Shown piece after piece: positions 26,601 to 34,825 of a stretch of DNA of 64,000 nt. A model generated the notes under the pieces. That model was not told the origin of the DNA, searched no databases, and was given only the letters and a program-made list of their open reading frames with translations. Made by a program: the position numbers and the translations under genes. Positions within the stretch are counted from its first letter, which is position 1, and every line of letters starts with the position of its first letter. The stretch is from Cellulomonas alba (GTDB lineage Bacteria; Actinomycetota; Actinomycetes; Actinomycetales; Cellulomonadaceae): positions 806,001 to 870,000 of the forward strand of contig NZ_JAUCGQ010000001.1 of NCBI RefSeq assembly GCF_030362835.1. The letters run 5' to 3'.

Positions 26601-26992
26601 GACGTGAACCGGCCGAGCCGGGTCCGGACGCGGCCGGTCGGCGCCTCGGCGACGAGCCAGAGCTCGACGTTCGCCTCCTGCTCGAGGCCGAGCGTCGTCG
26701 CCAGCGAGGCGACGTCGACGCGGAACACGAACGCGCCGCCGTCCGACCGCTCGTTCGCGGCGTCGAACTTGGTGAGCCCGCCGGAGACGGTCGCCTCGAG
26801 CCCCAGCACGCGCGCGCCGGGCGCCGCGTACAGACCGTCGAGCTCGAGCGTCGTCCCCGTCAGCGCGTAGCGGATCCGAGCGAGCTCGGGTGCGGCGTCG
26901 AGCCCGACCGCGGGGTGCAGCGTCGGTGGCAGCACGCGACGGAGCAGCTTCCTGGGGGCACGACGAGCACGGACGAGGACGTTCGAGGGCAC
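23612..26992 (-). CDS. Double-domain CDP-glycerol glycerophosphotransferase-like polymerase
   Basis: An 1126-residue protein with an N-terminal beta-rich region (to ~300) and two TagF-type domains. The first (about 320-660) has VFLQHGPTASK, VLVMPTWRDSL, VKLVLHPNMRKY and VLITDFSSVSWDFSYL. The second (about 720-1100) has FLQTWHGTPLKK, VVLYAPTFRDD, VLLVRFHQLV and VLVTDYSSLFFDYA. Catalytic His and Asp/Ser pairs are intact in both, so it may add two kinds of phospho-polyol or sugar-phosphate units, or prime and extend a chain. Most characterised family members have one domain. The GTG at 26992 lies 6 nt after a TATCCT box and is probably leaderless. The stop lies inside the convergent pyruvyl transferase gene. 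Confidence 0.85.
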   Translation of the reverse strand: MPSNVLVRARRAPRKLLRRVLPPTLHPAVGLDAAPELARIRYALTGTTLELDGLYAAPGARVLGLEATVSGGLTKFDAANERSDGGAFVFRVDVASLATTLGLEQEANVELWLVAEAPTGRVRTRLGRFTSTQRPATPQVTEVDGVRVAVETTLRHNLVLRFGPPSPRRPAVTTRRIQPTRAGRLHLELEVGADDVPAEDVALLAVGRQTHERYLVPLPTPTAHVRSSSYGRLVVDVLADVDLGAALDRMGDVEDTLDLFVALRPGADDEVLARVPGVRGLRGRRLRSAPVPRGDGSDTTLLVPYLTFRGRSLSYRIERFTTANYRYLRRLSRLGWVFVLTRPFTRVWLIGEVPYKAQDNGFQLFRYVRRTHPERRAYYVIDAGSPDRARVAEFGNVVDRFSREHIRATFMASRLIGSHHAEYLLASRDRRAARWARGVRVFLQHGPTASKNVVPNYGRQGTAERPTERFLVTSDLEKRIVVEDYGYRPHQVSVTGFARFDQLFARDVEREPVVLVMPTWRDSLMLEDVFLASDYFANWHGFLQSPALQELLGRAGLRVKLVLHPNMRKYADHFESDLVELVRQEEVDVQRLLKSSAVLITDFSSVSWDFSYLRRPVLFFQFDRTELVGKRAPHIDFDTMLPGPILDTPDRLVAALQDAVDRDLTMTDEHYARARAFLTYDDRNSCARIYDVVRRSWNAKVALERVRNNPTVQLGWRVFRRSPQYWPVVRALAWFGRLLPRTDVVLFEADRGMGYGDSPRYLYERLCAREHGLRLVWANNTTLRLTDPSTVKITRHSARYWWTASRARYWVNNQNFPAELRKSPRTRFLQTWHGTPLKKMQHDVENMLGRDEEYQARAARLTSYWDALLSASPYATAAFRSAFRYEGPILERGYPRNDVFSWPGAEQRVARLRARLGLVDDPRRVVLYAPTFRDDARDGVHWRHDLALDLGLLRERLGRDVVLLVRFHQLVRDQLPAEWFDSDFVVDASRYPDVQELLMASDVLVTDYSSLFFDYAALGRPMVFFAYDLERYRDQLRGFYLDYDSQVPGPIVTTNEALADVLADLDAAWAPYVDRLTEFQRTYGPLDDGGASDRVLDEFFRSAIGPAPAGVDLSRSARPVPRSAVG

Positions 26993-26998
26993 CGAGGC

Positions 26999-27004
26999 AG
27001 GATA
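26999..27004 (-). promoter_or_regulatory. -10 box for the double-domain polymerase, probably leaderless
   Basis: TATCCT on the minus strand, 6 nt before the GTG start, within the 103-nt gap after the Stealth gene. Confidence 0.5.
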
Positions 27005-27095
27005 GTCGAGCGGCTCCCGGCGCCCCGTCCGTCGACGCTGTCCACGCCGCCCTCGGCGGCCGGGCGTGCGGCCCGGCGTCCGTCGGCCGCCCGCG

Positions 27096-29660
27096 TCAGG
27101 CCGGCGCCTGCGCGATCGCCTGCGCGAGCGTCGGCACGTCCAGCAGCGCGGCCAGGAAGTCCGTGAGCCGCTCCTCCGTGCCCGGGCGCGCGCGCTCCGA
27201 CGCGCCGGGCTCGCCGAGGCACAGCACGTCGAGCAGCTCGTCCGCGAGGACGGCGTCGACGGTCGCCGCGGAGAACAGCGAACGCACAGGGAAGAACCGG
27301 TACGCGATCTCGTCGCGCTGGTAGCGGTCCTCGAGGAAGCCGAGGTACTGCGCGAGCGAGGACAGCAGCGCGAGGTCGGAGCCCGCCCGGAAGCGGGACG
27401 CGCGCGTGCGGGCGACGTCGTCGGGGAACCGGCGCTCGAGGTCGAGCAGGACGTCGCGCCGGTGGGCGTGCGGCGTGTGCTGCAGCGCCTCGACGATCTC
27501 GACGCCGTGCTCGCGGCGGACGATCTCGCGGTTGCGCTCGCCGGCCTGCATGTGGGGCTGGTCGTCGGGCGTCGCGTACCCGATCTTCACGGTCGACGGG
27601 AAGAACCTCGGCGCTCCCGTCGACGTGAAGAAGCGTCCCGCAGGCAGCGGGCGCACCACCATGACGTCGTCGTTGAGGTAGAGGAAGTGCTCCGCGAGGT
27701 CGGGCACGCGGTGCAGGCACGCCTCGATCGCGTGCGAGTTGAACACCGGCAGCACCGACGGGTCGGGGAAGATCTCGCGGTGGTCGACGACGGTGACCTC
27801 GGGGAAGAGCCGCTCGAGCCACTCGGGCCGTTGCCGGTCCGTGACGAGGAAGACCCGGCGCACCCACGGGAGGTTCCGCCGCACCGCGGCCAGCGAGTAG
27901 TAGAGGTCGTCGCGGCTCGCGAACCGCGCGGCCCGCACGCCGTCGTCCGCCGAGCCACGCCCCGTCCGCGTCAGGTGCTCGGCGCGCTCGGCCGCGAGCC
28001 GTGCGTCCGTGCCGTCGACCCACGTGTAGACGACGTCGACGGGGAACGTGACCTCGTCCCACAACGGGTACTCGGGCTCGACGTGCGCCGCGCCCGTCTC
28101 CGCCGCCCACCGCCGCCACGCGTCCGTGCCCACGAGCTGCGCGCGCCGGTTCGGGCCCGGGCTGACCATCAGGTCGCCGTCGGCACGCCAGGCCTGGACC
28201 ACGAGGTCCGCGCTCGCGACGCCGCCCACGCGGCCCGCGCGGTGGGCCGTGATCGTGTCGGCCTGCGCGAGCGCCGCGGGCGCTGGGCCCGCCGCCGGCG
28301 ACCACGGGTCGACCAGCACCGCGTCACCGCGAAGCGTGCCGCTCACGGCGAGGTCCGCCGCACCGGGGGCGGTGCGCAGCGCGTCGAGCACGACCGGACG
28401 CGCACCGGCGTCGACGGCCACGACCCGGCCCGGACCGGGCTCGCGCTCGACGACGGCCGCCGCGAACCCCGCGCGCGCGCACGCGTCGCGGACGGCGGCG
28501 ACGAGCGCGTCCTCGACGTGCGCGACCGGTCCACGGGCCGCGCGCCGCGCCGGCGGCTCGACCGGGGCCGTCACCGTGGCGTTCCAGGCCCGCCCGGCCG
28601 CCACCGCCTCGAGCACCTCGAGCCAGCGGGGCCCGACCGCGTCCACGTCGAAGGACGCCGCCGCACTCAGCCCCTCGGCCGCGAGCCGGTCCGCGAGCGC
28701 GCGGTCGCCGACGAGCGCACGCATGCCCGCGCCGACTCCGCCGGCGGAGCCGTCGGGGACGACGAGCGACGGTGCACCCGGCGCCGCGCCGCTCGCGCGC
28801 ACGACCGTGGGAAGACCCACCGCGAGCCCCGTCACGAGGTCTCCCCCACCGTCCGTGGCCGCGACGAGAACGCTGGCCTTCGCCAGCTCGGCGGTGACGT
28901 CGGCGACGTCGCCCACGAGGTCGACCGCTCCGTCGAGCCGGTGCCGCCACACGAGGCGCTGCCACGCCTCGCGCCACGCCGAGCCGCCGAGCACGCGCAG
29001 CCGCCAGTCCGGGTGGGCGCGTCGGACGTGCGCGAACCCCGCGATCACGTCGGCCGTGCCCTCGTCGGCACCGACGCCGGCGACGGCCACGACCAGCGGG
29101 TTCACGCGACCCGCACGCGGCAGGTGCCCCGCGGGCAGCACGGGTCCCACGGCGTCGACCGGCGGTGCGAGCTCCCGCAGTCGTTCGACCACGGCGTCGC
29201 GCACCGCGGCCGAGGGCGCGAGCACGGCCGCGAGCCGCGGACCGTGGACGTCGAGCGGACCCGTGCCCGCTCCCGTCGCGGCCGACGTCGCGTGCAGCAC
29301 GACGCGCGTCCCGCGCGGCAGCAGGTCGAGCGCGAGGCCCGCGAGCACGTCCGAGGCGGCGACCACGACGTCGGCGCGCAGGTCGCGCAGCGCAGCGTCG
29401 AGCGCGGCGTCTGTCGAGGAGTCGAACCCCGTGGCCCAGGCTCGCGGCACCAGGCGGGACGGGCCCGCCCCCTCGCGCTCACCGGCGGGTGCGAGCACGC
29501 GTACGGCCAGCCGGTCGACCGGCGCTGCGTGGCCCGCGCCGGGGCGCAGCGCGAGGAGCTCGACGTCGTGGTGCCGCGCGAGCCACGCGGCGACGTCGGC
29601 GAGGACCCGGTCGGGCCCGGACGCCGCGGGAGCCGAGCCCACCAGGAACGCGATCCTCAC
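27096..29660 (-). CDS. Stealth-family sugar-phosphate transferase fused to a GT4-like domain
   Basis: An 854-residue fusion. Residues 1 to ~390 look like a GT-B family 4 glycosyltransferase: MRIAFLVGSAPAASGPDRVL start, VLAPSAAVRDAVVERLR, VNPLVVAVAGVGADEGTADV and VLVAATDGGGDLVTGLAVGLP with the catalytic-Glu loop altered. From ~540 the Stealth conserved regions appear in order: VDVVYTWVDGTD, SRDDLYYSLAAVRRNLPW with FLVTDRQRPEWL, FNSHAIEACLHRVPDLAEHF with LYLNDDVM, and SRFRAGSDLALLSSLAQYLGF. Stealth proteins transfer hexose-1-phosphate to build phosphodiester-linked capsules. GTG 29660 has GGAGG upstream and overlaps the previous stop (GTGA). Confidence 0.88.
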   Translation of the reverse strand: MRIAFLVGSAPAASGPDRVLADVAAWLARHHDVELLALRPGAGHAAPVDRLAVRVLAPAGEREGAGPSRLVPRAWATGFDSSTDAALDAALRDLRADVVVAASDVLAGLALDLLPRGTRVVLHATSAATGAGTGPLDVHGPRLAAVLAPSAAVRDAVVERLRELAPPVDAVGPVLPAGHLPRAGRVNPLVVAVAGVGADEGTADVIAGFAHVRRAHPDWRLRVLGGSAWREAWQRLVWRHRLDGAVDLVGDVADVTAELAKASVLVAATDGGGDLVTGLAVGLPTVVRASGAAPGAPSLVVPDGSAGGVGAGMRALVGDRALADRLAAEGLSAAASFDVDAVGPRWLEVLEAVAAGRAWNATVTAPVEPPARRAARGPVAHVEDALVAAVRDACARAGFAAAVVEREPGPGRVVAVDAGARPVVLDALRTAPGAADLAVSGTLRGDAVLVDPWSPAAGPAPAALAQADTITAHRAGRVGGVASADLVVQAWRADGDLMVSPGPNRRAQLVGTDAWRRWAAETGAAHVEPEYPLWDEVTFPVDVVYTWVDGTDARLAAERAEHLTRTGRGSADDGVRAARFASRDDLYYSLAAVRRNLPWVRRVFLVTDRQRPEWLERLFPEVTVVDHREIFPDPSVLPVFNSHAIEACLHRVPDLAEHFLYLNDDVMVVRPLPAGRFFTSTGAPRFFPSTVKIGYATPDDQPHMQAGERNREIVRREHGVEIVEALQHTPHAHRRDVLLDLERRFPDDVARTRASRFRAGSDLALLSSLAQYLGFLEDRYQRDEIAYRFFPVRSLFSAATVDAVLADELLDVLCLGEPGASERARPGTEERLTDFLAALLDVPTLAQAIAQAPA

Positions 29661-30478
29661 GCGCCACCTCCCTGCACGCGCACGTCGATCGCGAAGGCGC
29701 CACCCGCGAGCACGGGGCGCCGGCGCACGACGCCCGCGTTCTCCGCCAGGTCGAGCGCCGGGAACTTGATGGCCGCACCGGGTCGTCCGAGGTCGCCGAC
29801 GTGGAACCGCAGCGCGTGCTCGGTCCCGCCCCGGCGCAGCACCACGCGCCACGCGACCGGGCCGTGGGGGTCGGCGGTCAGCCGCGAGAGCGGGCACCGC
29901 GCGGCGCCGCCCGCGACCACGCCGAGCACCACCGCGCCGCCGTCGTCGGACCGCGCGACCACCTCGTCGCCGTCGCCCACCGGTCCGCCGAGGCCCAGGA
30001 CGACGCCCTCGGGCGTCGCGACGACGTCGACCACCAGGGGCTGCGGCTGCACGTCCTCGACGTGGAGCACGAGCCGGCCGCCCGTCCCCGCGGCCAGCCG
30101 GGCCACCCTGGCCGCGAGCAGGCTCAGCGGGCCGTCCTGCGCGCGGGCGGGTCCGTCCTGACGCTGCTCCGGACGGTGCGCGAGCGGCATCGCGGCGCCG
30201 TCCCCGGCGCGCAGGGCGACCGACCACGTGCCGGCGCACGGCAGCGTCGCGGTGTCGAGCAGCCCGCGCACCGCATCCGCGCCCGCGTCGTCGAGCGGGA
30301 CGTCGACGACCGCGTCGCCGCACGTCAGCACCAGCGACGCCGGTGCGGCCGCGCGGACCACCACGTCGAGCGTCCGGCCGTCGTGCACCGCGGCGAGCAG
30401 CACCGGCGAGTCGTCGTGCGGCTGCCGCGTCTCGAGCGCCTGCGCGACCTTGCCGCGCAGGCCCGACCACCGGCTCAC
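29657..30478 (-). CDS. Unknown beta-rich protein, operon partner of the Stealth enzyme
   Basis: A 273-residue protein I do not recognise. It has no signal peptide or membrane segment. Alternating hydrophobic stretches (LVLTCGDAVVDVPLDD, RLVLHVEDVQPQPLVVDVV, AVVLGVVAGGAARCPL) suggest repeated beta-sandwich folds, as in the N-terminal regions of the large glycerophosphotransferase proteins of this locus. The GTG start at 30478 has GGGAGCGGGG upstream. The stop overlaps the Stealth gene start (GTGA) and the previous gene ends 31 nt away, so it belongs to the glycosyltransferase operon. It may be an accessory or acceptor-binding subunit. Confidence 0.65.
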   Translation of the reverse strand: MSRWSGLRGKVAQALETRQPHDDSPVLLAAVHDGRTLDVVVRAAAPASLVLTCGDAVVDVPLDDAGADAVRGLLDTATLPCAGTWSVALRAGDGAAMPLAHRPEQRQDGPARAQDGPLSLLAARVARLAAGTGGRLVLHVEDVQPQPLVVDVVATPEGVVLGLGGPVGDGDEVVARSDDGGAVVLGVVAGGAARCPLSRLTADPHGPVAWRVVLRRGGTEHALRFHVGDLGRPGAAIKFPALDLAENAGVVRRRPVLAGGAFAIDVRVQGGGA

Positions 30479-30509
30479 GCGGACCCCGCTCCCGGCGCGC
30501 CGAGGTGCG

Positions 30510-32603
30510 TCACCGGGCGCCCCGGTCGGCGGGCGGCGTGACGGCGAGCCCGTCGGGCGCCGGCTCGAGCACGCGTTCGAGCGCGAGCTGGATCGCCTCC
30601 GGGTCGCCGAGCTCGGAGCGCGCGTCCACCTGCTCGCGGCTCAGCGCGCTGCCGGGCTCGTACAGCGCCCAGATCTTGGCGCCCGACCCGCGGTAGTCGC
30701 TCAGCTTCGACGGCAGGTACGGGTTGACGCCGTGGATCGCGCCGACACGTGCGTCGGCGACGACGAGCCAGTCGAACCGCGTCGAGAGGTGGAGGAACTC
30801 GAGGTACGGCACGTACGGTCCGACCCGCACCGACGCCGCCGCCGGGTGCGCAGCCACGAGCGGCCGGACGTCGTCGGGCTTGTCGGTGAAGATGTGGACC
30901 ACGACGCGCGCGCGCTGCTCGTCGGTCAGCCCGTCGAGCGCCAGCAGCAGGTCGCCGATGCCGCGCACCGAGTAGAAGACCCCGAAGTAGCCGAGGTTCA
31001 CCGTGCCGGGGTCGAGCCGGTAGTCGCTCGCCTCGAGGTCGTAGAACCGCGCCGGGAGCGTGGGGTGCGGTGCGATGCGCGACCGCTCGCTCACGCGCGG
31101 GACCAGGGCCGGCACCGGGCTGCGCTCGAGCATGAACCGTCGCTGGTTCGGGTTCGTGAAGACGACCTCGTCCGCGAGCGCGAACGCGATCTTCTCGACC
31201 CACTCGAAGAGGTTCCGGCTCTCGGTCCGTGGGACACCCCGCGCCGCGCAGGCCGCCTCGATCTCGTCGAAGATCGCGCTCGCGGTGATCGGGCCCAGCC
31301 GACGCTCGCCCTCGGCGTTGAACTGCAGCGGGTCCGAGAACTCCGCGACCCACGGCACCTCGGGGTGACGGACCTTGTACAGCGCGCCGACCACGTGCGA
31401 CGCGGCCCACATGGCGCGGCTGTAGACCGAGTCGTACCGGCCGGCGAGCGCCTCGCGGGCCTCGATCTGCTCGATCGCCCCGCGCGTGAACGCCTCGATG
31501 TGCCGCCAGCTGGCCCACGCCGGCGGGCCGCCGACCACCATGCGGAGACCGACCACGTCGTCCACGAGCAGGTCGGCGGCGGGATCGACCGCGCACCTGC
31601 CCGTCATGTCCTGGGTCACGACGTCGACCGGTCGTCCACCGACCGCGACCCGCCGCGCGACGACGGTCGCCGAGGTGTCGACGAACGGCGCGAACGCGTA
31701 GGCGATCACGAGGTCGCGTGCCGCGCCGGCGTTCAGCTCGGCCCGCGGGAAGCGCGCGATCGAGCGCGCCTCCGCCGCCGACGACGCGTCGCGCCAGGCC
31801 TCCGGGGACCCGTTGACGAGGGCGCCGATCGCGCCCGCCTCGAGCTCGACGACGCGATCGAGCGCGGGCACCGCGTCCGGCACGAGCGCATCCAGCCGAC
31901 GCACCGCCTCGATCGCGTCGAGGTGCCGGGCGACCCGCTCGGGGGCGGTCGCGGGGCCGGCGGGCTCGACGACCGTCGCGCCCAGCACGTCGTCGACGAC
32001 GCGGACGCGGAGCTCGCCCGCGGCGATGACGTACGCCCACCACGCGACGAGCGGTTCGCCCGCGAGGTCGGCGGGGACCGAGCGCGCGCACTCCGTCTCG
32101 ACGATCCGACCGAGTCCGTGCGCGGCGGCGGCCGGGAGCTCGGCGAACGTCGTCTGGCCGCCCGCCCAGCCGATGAGCTGCACGGTCGCCCGCGTCCGCG
32201 CGTGCCGGGCGCCGTCGAGCGTGCGCGTCGCGACGGGCGCCACGGCCACCGCGCCCGGACGCGCCGCCGCGAGCAACAGCTCCAGGTGACGGGGACCCAG
32301 ACGCTCGCCCGGCTCCACGACGGTCACGTAACGCTGCCGCGCCGCGGCCATGCCCCACCGTCGGCCGCCCGAGCGCGCGTCCGCGACCGCGACGGTCCGG
32401 ACCGGGACGGCGACCGTGCCGCGCCACGACGCCACCGCCTGCGCCGCTCGGTCGTCGGCCACCACGGCCACGACCTCGAACCGCGCCGGGTCGAGCGTCT
32501 GGGCGGCGAGGTCCGCGAGCGTCTCCGCCAGCGCCGCGTCGGCGGACTCCACGGTCAGCACGACGGAGACGCCGTGCCGCCCGCTGCCCGACTGACCGGT
32601 CAC
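30510..32603 (-). CDS. GT2-GT4 fusion glycosyltransferase with degenerate GT2 half
   Basis: A 697-residue paralog of the next upstream gene. The N-terminal half has the GT2 fold start VSVVLTVESADAALAETL, but the position of the DxD metal motif reads VTVVEPGERL, so this half is probably inactive. The C-terminal half is a GT4-like domain: AYAFAPFVDTSATVVARR, PWVAEFSDPLQFNAEG, NLFEWVEKIAFALADEVVFTN, NLGYFGVFYSVRGIGDLLLAL and YLPSKLSDYRGSGAKIW, a nucleotide-sugar site with Lys and the late Asp/Tyr/Arg. GTG start 32603 has AGAGGA 8 nt upstream. It is the second gene of a four-gene minus-strand operon. Confidence 0.82.
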   Translation of the reverse strand: MTGQSGSGRHGVSVVLTVESADAALAETLADLAAQTLDPARFEVVAVVADDRAAQAVASWRGTVAVPVRTVAVADARSGGRRWGMAAARQRYVTVVEPGERLGPRHLELLLAAARPGAVAVAPVATRTLDGARHARTRATVQLIGWAGGQTTFAELPAAAAHGLGRIVETECARSVPADLAGEPLVAWWAYVIAAGELRVRVVDDVLGATVVEPAGPATAPERVARHLDAIEAVRRLDALVPDAVPALDRVVELEAGAIGALVNGSPEAWRDASSAAEARSIARFPRAELNAGAARDLVIAYAFAPFVDTSATVVARRVAVGGRPVDVVTQDMTGRCAVDPAADLLVDDVVGLRMVVGGPPAWASWRHIEAFTRGAIEQIEAREALAGRYDSVYSRAMWAASHVVGALYKVRHPEVPWVAEFSDPLQFNAEGERRLGPITASAIFDEIEAACAARGVPRTESRNLFEWVEKIAFALADEVVFTNPNQRRFMLERSPVPALVPRVSERSRIAPHPTLPARFYDLEASDYRLDPGTVNLGYFGVFYSVRGIGDLLLALDGLTDEQRARVVVHIFTDKPDDVRPLVAAHPAAASVRVGPYVPYLEFLHLSTRFDWLVVADARVGAIHGVNPYLPSKLSDYRGSGAKIWALYEPGSALSREQVDARSELGDPEAIQLALERVLEPAPDGLAVTPPADRGAR

Positions 32604-32630
32604 CGCGACGTCCTCTGCACGGGGCCCAGG

Positions 32631-34748
32631 CTAGGCGGTGACACGGGACGAGGTGTTCCGGAGGATCTCGCGTGCGGCATCGACGTCCCCGAGCTCGGTC
32701 TTGGCATCCAGGTCGAGCGTGTCGAGCACGCTCCCCCGCTCCACGAGGCCCCAAATGCGGGCACCCGAGCCGCGGTAGTCGCTCAGCTTGGAGGGCAGGT
32801 ACGGGTTCACGCCGTGCGTGTGCGCCACGCGGGCGTCCGCCACGACGAGCCAGTCGAAGTGCGTCGAGAGCTCGAGGAACTCGAAGTACGGGATGTACGG
32901 CTGCACGACGACCACGTCGCCGACGCGCGCCGCGTCGACGACCGCGCGCGTCTCGTCCGGCTTGTCCGTGAAGACGTGCAGCGCCACGCGCCGACGCTCG
33001 TCGGGCGACAGGCCCTGGATCGCCGCGAGCAGGTCGCCCACGCCGCGCACCGAGTAGAAGACGCCGAAGTAGCCGATGTTCACCTTGCGGGCGTCGAGCC
33101 GGTAGCCGCTCGGCGCCAGCCGGTAGTACTCGGGCGGCAGGGTCGGGTGCGGCGAGATCTCGGACACCTCGAGCGCACGCTCGACCGTGTCGCGGGCCGG
33201 CGTGTGCTCGAGCATGTACGCGCGCTGGTTCACGTTGGTGAAGACGACCCGGTCCGCGAGCGCGAACGCGATCTTCTCGAGCCACTCGAAGAGGTTGCGG
33301 CTCGTGGTCGGGGCGACGCCGCGCGCGGCGCACGCGGCCTCGATCTCGTCGAAGATCTCCGACGGGCCGACGACCGACTCGCGCACGCGGCCCTCGGCGT
33401 CGTGCAGCAGCGGGTCCGAGAACTCCGCGGTCCAGGACACCTCGGGGTTGCGCGCCTTGCACAGCGCCCCCAGCACGTGCGCCGCGGGCCACATCGCCCG
33501 GCTGTACACCGACTCGTAGGCGCCGAGCTCCGCCTCGCGCGCGGCGATGCGGCTCATGCCCTCGGTCGCGAACCGCTCGATGCCGGCCCAGCCCGCGAAG
33601 GAGGGCGTGCCGTGCACCGTCATCCGGCGCCCGACGGACCGTCGCACGAGCGCCAGCGACCGCTCGTCGACCGAGCGGATGCCCCGCATCGTGTGGGTCA
33701 GGACGTCGACCGGGCGGTCGGCCAGCGCGATGCGGCGCGCGACGACCATCGCGGACGTGTCCTGGTACGGGGGGAAGCCGTACGAGATCACCAGCTCCGT
33801 CGTCGCGTGCGCGTTCATCGAGTGGTACGGGAAGTCCTCGTCGAGGCCGCGCTCCGCGATCTCGGCGAACACCTCGTGCCGTTCGTCGGGGTGGTCCCGC
33901 AGGTAGCGGCCGATGTGCGTCGCCTGGCCGCTCGCCAGCGCCGACAGCGTCCGGGCGTAGGCAGGGTGCTCCTCGCGCAGACGGTCGAGGACACCGATCG
34001 CGATGAGCCGCTCCGTGACGAAGCGCCGGCTCAGCGTCCGCGAGGCCGACCCCTCGCGCAGCTGCCGGTAGTAGACCGCGTGCGCGCTCAGGGGGACGAC
34101 GCGCAGGTCGAGGCCGAACCGCGAGAACAGCTCCGACCAGTACGCGACGTCGTACCCGCTGGCCAGCTCCGGGTTGAAGCGCACCTGCCGCGCGAACCGC
34201 GTGGGGGCGAGCTTGCCCGCGTGCGCGGACGCCGCGTGGTGCAGCTCGTCGAACCCGACCGTCGAGCCGGCGTACCGCAGCACGGAGCGGTTCAGGTAGC
34301 CGCCGAAGTCCACGGTCCGCGACCCCGGGACGTGGTCACCGAAGGCGGCCGCCACGACGACGTCCGGCGCCGCGTGCGCGAGCAGCCCCGCGAGGAAGTC
34401 GCGGCTGACGAAGTCGTCGTCGTCGACGAAGGTCACGTAGTCGTGCCGCGCGCTCGCCAGCCCGACGTTGCTCGCGTTCGACGCGCCCGGCCGCGACGTG
34501 CGCACGACCCGGATGTCGTGCTCGGGGTGCTCGGCGCGGAAGCGGCGCACCACGTCGGGCGTGCCGTCCTCGGGGCCGTTCGAGACGACCACGACCTCGA
34601 AACGGCCCGGATCGAGCGACTGATTGACGAGGCTGCGGAGCGCTCCCGCAATTCTTTCGGCGCCCAGATACGTCGCAACAATCACGGACACGCGAGATTC
34701 GCGATCATTGCTTTCGGTGAGCGCCGTAGAGGTCGCGGCGGATTCCAC
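32631..34748 (-). CDS. GT2-GT4 fusion glycosyltransferase, both halves apparently intact
   Basis: A 705-residue protein beginning VESAATSTALTESNDRESRV, then VSVIVATYLGAERIAGALRS and VTFVDDDDFVSRDFL (intact DDDD metal motif) of a family 2 enzyme. A linker and a GT4-like half follow (SYGFPPYQDTSAMVVARR, NIGYFGVFYSVRGVGDLLAA, LPSKLSDYRGSGARIW). The GT4 half is strongly similar to that of the 697-residue neighbour. Start is ambiguous: GTG 34748 lies 8 nt after a TACACT box and would be leaderless; GTG 34691 next to the GT2 domain is an alternative. It is the first gene of the operon running to the Stealth gene and probably drives synthesis of the polymer repeat. Confidence 0.82.
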   Translation of the reverse strand: MESAATSTALTESNDRESRVSVIVATYLGAERIAGALRSLVNQSLDPGRFEVVVVSNGPEDGTPDVVRRFRAEHPEHDIRVVRTSRPGASNASNVGLASARHDYVTFVDDDDFVSRDFLAGLLAHAAPDVVVAAAFGDHVPGSRTVDFGGYLNRSVLRYAGSTVGFDELHHAASAHAGKLAPTRFARQVRFNPELASGYDVAYWSELFSRFGLDLRVVPLSAHAVYYRQLREGSASRTLSRRFVTERLIAIGVLDRLREEHPAYARTLSALASGQATHIGRYLRDHPDERHEVFAEIAERGLDEDFPYHSMNAHATTELVISYGFPPYQDTSAMVVARRIALADRPVDVLTHTMRGIRSVDERSLALVRRSVGRRMTVHGTPSFAGWAGIERFATEGMSRIAAREAELGAYESVYSRAMWPAAHVLGALCKARNPEVSWTAEFSDPLLHDAEGRVRESVVGPSEIFDEIEAACAARGVAPTTSRNLFEWLEKIAFALADRVVFTNVNQRAYMLEHTPARDTVERALEVSEISPHPTLPPEYYRLAPSGYRLDARKVNIGYFGVFYSVRGVGDLLAAIQGLSPDERRRVALHVFTDKPDETRAVVDAARVGDVVVVQPYIPYFEFLELSTHFDWLVVADARVAHTHGVNPYLPSKLSDYRGSGARIWGLVERGSVLDTLDLDAKTELGDVDAAREILRNTSSRVTA

Positions 34749-34756
34749 GAGGCGCG

Positions 34757-34766
34757 AGTGTACTAT
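34757..34766. promoter_or_regulatory. Overlapping divergent -10 boxes
   Basis: The ten bases AGTGTACTAT carry TACACT on the minus strand (34757-34762, for the glycosyltransferase operon) and TACTAT on the plus strand (34761-34766, for the 296-residue membrane protein). They share two bases. Confidence 0.45.
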
Positions 34767-34825
34767 GACGCGACCGCACGCCGAGCTCGTGACCGCCGCG
34801 TGCAGGATGCGATCCGGAGGAACAT

